DNA from: Actinomycetes bacterium | Lineage (GTDB): Bacteria > Actinomycetota > Actinomycetes > Propionibacteriales > Propionibacteriaceae | Direction of reading: 5' to 3' | Assembly (NCBI GenBank): GCA_009785885.1 | Contig: WQUE01000094.1 | Location: 1-6,010 of the forward strand | Length of the DNA stretch: 6,010 bases | Part shown: in pieces, positions 1-5,141 of the stretch | Layout: every line of letters starts with the position of its first letter | Position numbering within the stretch: the stretch's first letter is position 1 | Made by a program: the position numbers and the translations under genes | The notes under the pieces: model-generated | The model's database searches: none | Seen by the model: only the letters and a program-made list of their open reading frames with translations | What the model was told of the DNA's origin: nothing

Positions 1-983
<983 letters not shown>

Positions 984-1004
984 ACTGATTTCGCAAGGTC
1001 GATA

Positions 1005-1045
1005 CCTGTGGCCCGTCCCTTCAGGGGGCGGGCCACAGGCCTTTC
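1005..1045 (+). terminator. Rho-independent-type terminator after tuf
   Basis: An inverted repeat pairs 1005-1019 with 1025-1039. It has 11 perfect outer pairs (CCTGTGGCCCG with CGGGCCACAGG), then one G-T and three G-C pairs, around a 5-nt loop (TTCAG). It is followed by a short pyrimidine stretch, CCTTTC, rather than a long T-run, which is common in high-GC Actinobacteria. It separates tuf from the feo operon. Confidence 0.88.
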
Positions 1046-1108
1046 CCGGGGTGCGCCGAGGCGCTCCGCGCCGGGCGCTGATTTTCGAAACGGCCACGTG
1101 TTGAAAAG

Positions 1109-1137
1109 TTGACCGCGGGTCGTGGCGTCGGTAGGGT
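1109..1137 (+). promoter_or_regulatory. Probable feoA promoter giving a leaderless mRNA
   Basis: TTGACC at 1109-1114 (-35) and TAGGGT at 1132-1137 (-10) are separated by exactly 17 bp. The expected start, about 7 nt after the -10, falls at 1144, the A of the feoA ATG. No convincing Shine-Dalgarno precedes that ATG, so a leaderless transcript is the simplest reading. Just upstream lies the short palindrome TTTCGAAA (1083-1090) and a direct repeat GTTGA at 1100-1104 and 1108-1112. I see no recognisable Fur or DtxR/IdeR box. Confidence 0.65.
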
Positions 1138-1143
1138 GGTGCC

Positions 1144-1398
1144 ATGCGACCAGGCTCCTTGACCGTGGCCGTGGCGCCGCTTCGGACGCCGCTGCGGTTG
1201 GTCGTCTGCCTGTTGGAGCCCGGGTTGCGCGCGCGGCTGTCCACGATGGGACTGCGGCGCGGGGTGCGCCTGGAGGTCGTGCAACGAACGTCCGGCGGTG
1301 GACGGGTCGTGTCGGTGGCCGGATCGCACATCGCGGTGGACGCATCCGTGGCGGCGCAACTGCACGTCCACCTGGACGAGGCGGCGAAGGCAGGGTGA
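1144..1398 (+). CDS. feoA: FeoA, small SH3-like partner of the ferrous iron permease
   Basis: This 84-residue protein has the length and layout of FeoA, a small cytosolic SH3-like beta-barrel protein that supports Fe2+ import by FeoB. Seen: a hydrophobic N-terminal strand, the family core MGLRRGVRLEVVQRT (residues about 35-49), a Gly-rich turn SGGGRVVSV, then a strand reading GSHIAVDASVAAQLHV close to the usual FeoA C-terminal half. The ATG at 1144 is the only reasonable start: it opens the conserved domain and sits where the promoter predicts the transcript 5' end. Its TGA overlaps the feoB GTG (GTGA at 1395-1398), implying translational coupling. The N-terminal stretch is less conserved, but the feoB neighbour makes the call firm. 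Confidence 0.9.
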   Translation: MRPGSLTVAVAPLRTPLRLVVCLLEPGLRARLSTMGLRRGVRLEVVQRTSGGGRVVSVAGSHIAVDASVAAQLHVHLDEAAKAG

Positions 1399-3296
1399 GC
1401 CCGCCGGTGATCGCACTCGCCGGCGCGCCGAACGTCGGCAAGTCGACGCTGTTCAACCGGCTGACCGGGGCAGGCGTCGCGATGGGCAACTGGCCCGGCA
1501 CCAGCACCGAGTTCGCGCGGGGAACGTGGCGGCCCCGTGGGGACGGGCTCGCCGAGGCGTCCTATACGCTCATCGACCTGCCGGGTGCGTACAGTCTCGA
1601 CGCCGCCTCGGCCGGCGAACAGGCCGCAGCCGACCTATTGGGCGGACGCGACCGTCCCGATGCGACGATCGTTGTGGCCGATGCGGCCCACTTGGCCCGG
1701 AGCCTCTACCTGGTGGCGCAGATGCGCGAGACCGATGCCCGCGTCGTCGTGGCGCTGACCATGGCCGATGTGGCGGCCCGCCGCGGCCTGCGCGTCGATG
1801 CGGGCGTCCTGGGGCGCCGACTCGGGTCGCCGGTCGTGCTCGTCGACCCACGACGCCGCAAGGGCGAGGAGGACCTGGCTGCCGCCGTCCGCGACGTGCT
1901 CCAGGCACCGGCCAAGTCGCGTCCGGTCCGGGTCGTGTCGGCGGCGATGGGCGGGCACGGTTCGTTCGTCCGGGAGGACGAGCGTTTCGCCTGGATCGAG
2001 CGGGCCGTCTCGGGCGCCGTCACCGAGGTGCCCACGCGCGGTGCGCGCTGGGGCGACCGCCTCGATCGTTGGGTGCTGGCCCCGGTGGTGGGGCCCCTGA
2101 TCTTCCTCGCGGCCATGTGGATCGTGCTTCAGGCCACCACGTTGCTGGCGACGCCCTTGCAGCACGGGCTGGACATGCTGTTCACCCGGGTGGTGGCGGG
2201 CGGGGCCCGCGCCGGCCTGGGCGGGCTAGGCCTCCGCGGCACCTGGATCGAGGGCCTGGCGGTGGATGGGCTGATCGGCGGGGTCGGCATGGTGCTGAGC
2301 TTCGCTCCGTTGATGACGATCATGTTCGCGCTGCTGGCCCTGCTGGAGGATTCCGGCTACCTGGCGCGTGCCGCCGTCGTCACGGATTCGACGATGCGCC
2401 GACTCGGCCTGCCCGGGCAGGCGTTCCTGCCGCTGATCGTCGGATTCGGCTGCAACGTGCCGGCGATCGCGGCGACCCGCATCCTGCCCCGGCGTGAGCA
2501 CCGGCTGCTCACGGTGCTGCTCGTGCCCTTCACCTCCTGCACGGCCCGCCTGACGGTGTACCTCCTGGTCGGGTCCGTGTTCTTCGGCCGGTGGGCCGGC
2601 ACGGTCGTGTTCGCGATGTACGTTGTGTCGGTGCTGCTCGTCGTCGGTGTCGGGATCGTGCTGCGGCGGGCGCTGTGGCGGGGCATCGGCGATCAGCCGA
2701 TGGTGCTGGACCTGCCGCCGTACCAGCATCCGACGGTCTCGTTGATCGCAGCGGTCACGTGGCAGCGGCTGCGGGGATTCCTCCAGACGGCCGGCGGCAT
2801 CATCGTCGCCGCCGTGGTCGTCGTGTGGCTGCTGGAGGCGATCCCGGCGGGACCGGGCGTCGGTGGTTTCGGGGATGTGCCTCTCGACCACAGCGTGCTC
2901 GCCGGCATGACCCGGGCCGCCGCCCCCGTGTTCGCCTGGGCCGGCTTCGGCGATTGGCGGCTCGTGGCCGGCCTCCTCGTGGGGTTCGTCGCCAAGGAGG
3001 CGGTGATCTCCACCTGGGCCCAGACGTTCACCGTCGTCGCGCCGGGACCCGGGCACGTCGGCGGTCTCGGCGATGCGGTGCACGAGGCCTTTGCCGCCGC
3101 GTCCGGCGGGCACGAACTGGCGGCCGTCGCGGCGTTCCTGGTGTTTCTTCTCGCGTACACGCCCTGCGCGGCGACGCTGGCGTCCCAGGTGCGCGAGATC
3201 GGGGCGCGCTGGACGGCGTTCGGCATGGCGGTACAGCTGACGCTCGCGTGGGTGCTCGCGGTTGTCGTGTTCCGGATCGGGGTGATGCTGGCATGA
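1395..3296 (+). CDS. feoB: FeoB, ferrous iron transport GTPase/permease
   Basis: The 633-aa inner-membrane Fe2+ transporter has an N-terminal cytosolic G domain and a polytopic core. G1 GAPNVGKST spans residues 10-18, the switch I region NWPGTSTE 32-39, and G3 DLPG 61-64. The G4 slot reads TMAD (122-125) instead of NxxD, and the G5 slot is DPRRRKG rather than an SA-type motif. The membrane part starts near W226. It contains the two Gate segments GFGCNVPAI (C353) and PFTSCTARLTVY (C382), then GFVAKEAVIST (K534) and TPCAATLASQVREIG (C591). It is shorter than E. coli FeoB (about 770 aa), with little spacer between the G domain and first helix, but looks complete. The GTG start at 1395 is chosen because the G domain begins 9 residues later and it overlaps the feoA stop. 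Upstream in-frame codons only run through feoA in another frame. Its TGA overlaps the feoC ATG. Confidence 0.97.
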   Translation: MSPPVIALAGAPNVGKSTLFNRLTGAGVAMGNWPGTSTEFARGTWRPRGDGLAEASYTLIDLPGAYSLDAASAGEQAAADLLGGRDRPDATIVVADAAHLARSLYLVAQMRETDARVVVALTMADVAARRGLRVDAGVLGRRLGSPVVLVDPRRRKGEEDLAAAVRDVLQAPAKSRPVRVVSAAMGGHGSFVREDERFAWIERAVSGAVTEVPTRGARWGDRLDRWVLAPVVGPLIFLAAMWIVLQATTLLATPLQHGLDMLFTRVVAGGARAGLGGLGLRGTWIEGLAVDGLIGGVGMVLSFAPLMTIMFALLALLEDSGYLARAAVVTDSTMRRLGLPGQAFLPLIVGFGCNVPAIAATRILPRREHRLLTVLLVPFTSCTARLTVYLLVGSVFFGRWAGTVVFAMYVVSVLLVVGVGIVLRRALWRGIGDQPMVLDLPPYQHPTVSLIAAVTWQRLRGFLQTAGGIIVAAVVVVWLLEAIPAGPGVGGFGDVPLDHSVLAGMTRAAAPVFAWAGFGDWRLVAGLLVGFVAKEAVISTWAQTFTVVAPGPGHVGGLGDAVHEAFAAASGGHELAAVAAFLVFLLAYTPCAATLASQVREIGARWTAFGMAVQLTLAWVLAVVVFRIGVMLA

Positions 3297-3574
3297 GCGG
3301 GGCCGCGACGGCCGCCGGTCCTTTGAGCCTGGTCCTGGACGCCATCCAGGGCGGGGCCCGGACCCCGCCGGCGATCGGCGTGCGGACCGGACTGTCGCTC
3401 GATGTCGTCCGGGCCGTGTTGGAGCATCTGGTGCGGACCGGCCGGTTGTCCACCGATTCCGTGTCCGCCGCGTGCCCCGGCGGGAGCTGCCGGGCGTGCG
3501 CCCTTGCCGGGGATTGTGGGGCGGCGCTGGTCGGCGGGGGTGCCCTCGTCCGGTTACGGCTGGCGCGGGACTGA
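3293..3574 (+). CDS. feoC: FeoC-like winged-helix protein with four-Cys Fe-S motif
   Basis: This 93-residue protein is translationally coupled to feoB (ATGA, 3293-3296). Residues 11-55 read as a winged-helix/DeoR-like fold (LSLVLDAIQGG ... IGVRTGLSLDVVRAVLEHLVRTGRL). Residues 61-75 hold C61-x4-C66-x2-C69-x5-C75, the same spacing I recall for enterobacterial FeoC (E. coli CLSGSCKSCPEGKAC). In enterobacteria FeoC binds FeoB and its cysteines bind an Fe-S cluster, and it has been linked to stabilising FeoB or sensing iron/oxygen. A role as FeoB regulator here is inferred from fold, motif and position. It is probably cytosolic, with no signal peptide or helix long enough for the membrane. The name rests on motif and context rather than overall similarity, since FeoC proteins diverge strongly. 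Confidence 0.82.
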   Translation: MSGAATAAGPLSLVLDAIQGGARTPPAIGVRTGLSLDVVRAVLEHLVRTGRLSTDSVSAACPGGSCRACALAGDCGAALVGGGALVRLRLARD

Positions 3575-3612
3575 CGGGAGCCGTCGGGGCATCGGTCGCC
3601 GACACGACGACG

Positions 3613-3665
3613 CCGCGCGGCCGGGCGGAGCATCACGAGGGATCTGCTCCTGCCCGGCCGCGCGG
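3613..3665. terminator. Bidirectional GC-rich terminator between feoC and the WXG100 gene
   Basis: A long inverted repeat: 14 perfect pairs (3613-3626 with 3652-3665), a single bulged T at 3651, then 6 more pairs (3627-3632 with 3645-3650), closing a 12-nt loop. It lies 38 bp past the feoC stop and 18 bp past the convergent WXG100 stop, so it can serve both. Neither side has a T-run, so it is an I-shaped hairpin. Nothing else is visible in 3575-3683. Confidence 0.8.
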
Positions 3666-3683
3666 ACGTTGTGCCTGAGGCGA

Positions 3684-3956
3684 CTACTTCGACGAGGCGT
3701 TCTTCTGCTCTTCGATGTCCTGCTTGAGTTCCTGGATCATCTTGTCGACGACCTGCTTGCACTGGTCGAGGTTCTTCTTCTGGGACGGCCAGTCCGTGTG
3801 GATGAACTTCGTGGCGTCCGTGCCCTTCCAGATCTGGTCGAGCGCCGTCACGAGCTGGTTCATCGTGGTGGTCAATTGGGCGAGCTGGTCCGACTGGCTC
3901 TTCCACTTGTTGGCCGATGCAGTGGCTTGCTCGACATCCATACCGATCATTGCCAT
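3684..3956 (-). CDS. WXG100 (ESX/type VII-type) small helical protein
   Basis: The 90-residue product fits the WXG100 family (ESAT-6/CFP-10-like), whose members form helical hairpins, usually as dimers, and are commonly substrates or effectors of type VII secretion. Helix 1 spans about residues 7-40. The turn carries the diagnostic W43-K44-G45, followed by TDATKF and W56 at the start of helix 2, which runs to the Glu/Lys-rich C-terminus (QELKQDIEEQKNASSK). There is no signal peptide. The usual T7 export signal YxxxD/E is absent and the protein has no tyrosine at all. A single cysteine, C66, lies in helix 2. The ATG at 3956 is favoured over Met3 or Met6 by a strong Shine-Dalgarno. No partner WXG100 or EccC/FtsK ATPase lies in the window. 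It is divergent from the PP2C gene and convergent with feoC. Confidence 0.9.
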   Translation of the reverse strand: MAMIGMDVEQATASANKWKSQSDQLAQLTTTMNQLVTALDQIWKGTDATKFIHTDWPSQKKNLDQCKQVVDKMIQELKQDIEEQKNASSK

Positions 3957-3964
3957 GGTGTTCT

Positions 3965-3970
3965 CTCCTT
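3965..3970 (-). promoter_or_regulatory. Strong Shine-Dalgarno of the WXG100 gene
   Basis: On the minus strand AAGGAG (within GAAGGAGAG, 3963-3971) lies 8 nt before the ATG at 3956. This is the best ribosome site in the window. It fixes the start and suggests high expression, as is usual for WXG100 proteins. Confidence 0.85.
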
Positions 3971-4015
3971 CATGATTGTCGGCCCCGGTGGAGCCTTGTC
4001 CGTTCTGTTGACACC

Positions 4016-4044
4016 AACCTAGGGGAGATGCAAACCCTTGTCGA
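4016..4044 (-). promoter_or_regulatory. Probable promoter of the WXG100 gene
   Basis: Read on the minus strand, TCGACA (4039-4044) is the -35 and TAGGTT (4016-4021) the -10, spaced by exactly 17 bp. The predicted transcript starts near 4009, leaving a leader of about 50 nt that contains the strong Shine-Dalgarno. The -35 lies 1 bp from the palindrome at 4046-4059 and overlaps its conserved GTCGA flank. Confidence 0.6.
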
Positions 4045-4060
4045 TGGGGAGCACTCCCCG
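4040..4060. repeat. Palindrome copy 1 (GGGGAG-CA-CTCCCC), operator-like
   Basis: The flank GTCGAT (4040-4045) is followed by a perfect 6-bp inverted repeat with a 2-nt spacer at 4046-4059, then G. It matches copy 2 at 4212-4232 in 19 of 21 positions, and the only differences are the two spacer bases. It abuts the -35 of the WXG100 promoter on its upstream side, as expected for a regulator binding site. The regulator is unknown. Confidence 0.72.
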
Positions 4061-4081
4061 CAGGGCGTGCCAGTGGGCTCG

Positions 4082-4125
4082 ACCTCCGTCGCCGACACAC
4101 GATCCGGCCGGACGACGACGGAGGT
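4082..4125. repeat. Inverted repeat / possible hairpin in the divergent region
   Basis: ACCTCCGTCG (4082-4091) pairs perfectly with CGACGGAGGT (4116-4125). The 24-nt intervening segment itself contains a 10-bp palindrome, TCCGGCCGGA (4103-4112), so the segment could form a branched or nested structure. It lies between the two operator-like palindromes and upstream of both proposed promoters. Its role is unknown; candidates are a binding site, an insulator or an unannotated transcript end. Confidence 0.5.
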
Positions 4126-4211
4126 GGGCGTGGGTCGTGATGCCGCATTGTCTGCACTAAAGAGCTATGCTTGAGGCAGCCGGCCACAGGCGGTTCGAGG
4201 GCCCTCCCTGC

Positions 4212-4232
4212 GTCGATGGGGAGTTCTCCCCG
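4212..4232. repeat. Palindrome copy 2 (GGGGAG-TT-CTCCCC), operator-like
   Basis: The flank GTCGAT (4212-4217) is followed by the 14-bp palindrome at 4218-4231, then G. It is in the same orientation as copy 1, 172 bp away. It ends 1 bp before the proposed PP2C -35 at 4233, mirroring the relation of copy 1 to the WXG100 promoter. Confidence 0.72.
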
Positions 4233-4262
4233 TTGCGGCCGAAGGGGCTTGCGCGACACAAT
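4233..4262 (+). promoter_or_regulatory. Candidate promoter of the PP2C gene
   Basis: TTGCGG (4233-4238) and CACAAT (4257-4262) are separated by 18 bp. They give a start near 4269 and a leader of about 70 nt before the GTG at 4341. Both hexamers are imperfect, so this is weaker than the WXG100 promoter. The adjacent palindrome copy is the main support. Confidence 0.4.
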
Positions 4263-4327
4263 CACGGGGTGGTTTCGTGGTGATTCGGCCGCGTCGACTA
4301 CCGCGTGGCGACCACGCACGACAGATC

Positions 4328-4333
4328 GGGGGA
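4328..4333 (+). promoter_or_regulatory. Shine-Dalgarno deciding the PP2C start
   Basis: GGGGGA lies 7 nt before GTG 4341. The alternative GTG at 4305 has no ribosome site and lies inside a 6-bp hairpin stem (GCGTGG 4303-4308 with CCACGC 4312-4317), so 4341 is preferred. Confidence 0.6.
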
Positions 4334-4340
4334 CGAGAAC

Positions 4341-5141
4341 GTGAAGCTCATCGCGGGCGCCCGGTCGGATGTGGGAAAAGTGCGATCGCACAATGAGGAC
4401 AGCTACCTGGTGGGCAAGCGGATCTGGGCGGTCGCCGATGGCATGGGCGGGCACGCCGCCGGCGAGGTCGCCAGCACGATCGTCACCGAACGGCTCCGGG
4501 CCCAGGACCGCCGGGGCGCGCTCGACCTGGACGTGATCACCCACGTGATCGATGCGATCAACGAGGCGATCCTGGAGCACGGCCGGACCCATCCGGCCGC
4601 GCTGGGTCTCGGGTCGACCGTCTCGGGCATCGCCTCCACCCGGCTCGGCGACGTGCGTCACTGGATCGTGTTCAACATCGGCGACTCGCGGGTGTACCGC
4701 TACGCCAACGGGAGACTGACCCGGGAGACGGTCGACCACAACGAGGCGGAGGAACTGATCGAGTCGGGCGAACTGGACCCGGAGCAGGCGAAGACGCACC
4801 CGAGCCGCAGCGTGCTGACCCGGGCGTTGGGTTCGGTGCCGGGGCCGCAGCCCGACGTGCTCGTCCTGCCGCAGCGACGCGACGATACGTTCCTGATCTG
4901 CTCCGACGGCCTGACATCCGAGGTGCCCGATTCGGTTCTCCTGGAGACGCTGCGGGACTACCAGGCTCCGGACGAGGCCGCCGACCGGCTGGTTCAGCTG
5001 GCGCTCGACAACGGCGCGAAGGACAATGTAACGGCTATTGTGGTGGCAGTGCGTTCCGGTAACGACACGGACACACCGACCGAGGAGTCAGTGGAGACCA
5101 CCATCCCCAAAGCCGAACTGCAGGTACTGAATGAGCACTAG
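4341..5141 (+). CDS. PP2C-family Ser/Thr protein phosphatase (soluble)
   Basis: This 266-aa protein belongs to the PPM/PP2C metal-dependent phosphatases that remove phosphate from Ser/Thr, usually opposing PknB-type kinases. Seen in order: ARSDVGKVRSHNED (residues 7-20), WAVADGMGGHAAGE with metal-binding D33, LGSTVSG, FNIGDSRVYRY, the SRSVLTRALGS block, FLICSDGL with D189, and AKDNVTAIVV with D228. All catalytic-core motifs are present. There is no transmembrane helix or extracellular domain, unlike mycobacterial PstP, so it should be cytosolic. After the core a tail of about 30 residues is rich in Thr, Glu and Asp (DTDTPTEESVETTIPKAE). Starting at GTG 4341 gives the normal family N-terminus right away; GTG 4305 would add 12 residues. 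The 3' end overlaps the next gene by 11 bp, so the two are likely co-translated. The kinase partner is not in the window. Confidence 0.93.
   Translation: MKLIAGARSDVGKVRSHNEDSYLVGKRIWAVADGMGGHAAGEVASTIVTERLRAQDRRGALDLDVITHVIDAINEAILEHGRTHPAALGLGSTVSGIASTRLGDVRHWIVFNIGDSRVYRYANGRLTRETVDHNEAEELIESGELDPEQAKTHPSRSVLTRALGSVPGPQPDVLVLPQRRDDTFLICSDGLTSEVPDSVLLETLRDYQAPDEAADRLVQLALDNGAKDNVTAIVVAVRSGNDTDTPTEESVETTIPKAELQVLNEH

Larger units (their letters stand above)
3957..4340. other. Divergent intergenic control region between WXG100 and PP2C genes
   Basis: About 380 bp lie between the two divergent start codons. It holds both proposed promoters, two copies of a 14-bp palindrome, a 44-nt hairpin-forming segment and a locally AT-richer stretch (about 4141-4172). 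I see no convincing protein gene in it: the short frames lack ribosome sites and run through the promoter and repeat elements. No tRNA or known riboswitch fold was recognised. Confidence 0.7.

Noticed and set aside
1122..1394. N-terminal extension of the feoB frame (ATG at 1122)
   Set aside because: It lies upstream of and across feoA in another frame, encodes Arg/Gly-rich sequence with no FeoB similarity, and the G domain begins just after GTG 1395.
2226..3605. 459-codon minus-strand open frame opposite feoB and feoC
   Set aside because: Arg/His/Pro-rich composition typical of an antisense GC shadow, while the plus strand has unmistakable FeoB motifs.
4148..4171. TTGTCT / TATGCT as a -35/-10 pair
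   Set aside because: The spacer is only 12 bp, too short for a normal sigma-70-type promoter.
4167..4283. 38-codon open frame in the divergent region
   Set aside because: It has no Shine-Dalgarno, starts inside a -10-like hexamer and runs through the palindrome and the proposed PP2C promoter.
4305..4340. Alternative upstream GTG start for the PP2C gene
   Set aside because: No ribosome site, located in a small hairpin stem, and it adds 12 non-family residues; GTG 4341 has GGGGGA at 7 nt. Not fully excluded.
3957..4799. Minus-strand upstream extension of the WXG100 frame
   Set aside because: It would run across the PP2C gene and the promoters; the WXG100 start is fixed by the strong ribosome site at 3965-3970.
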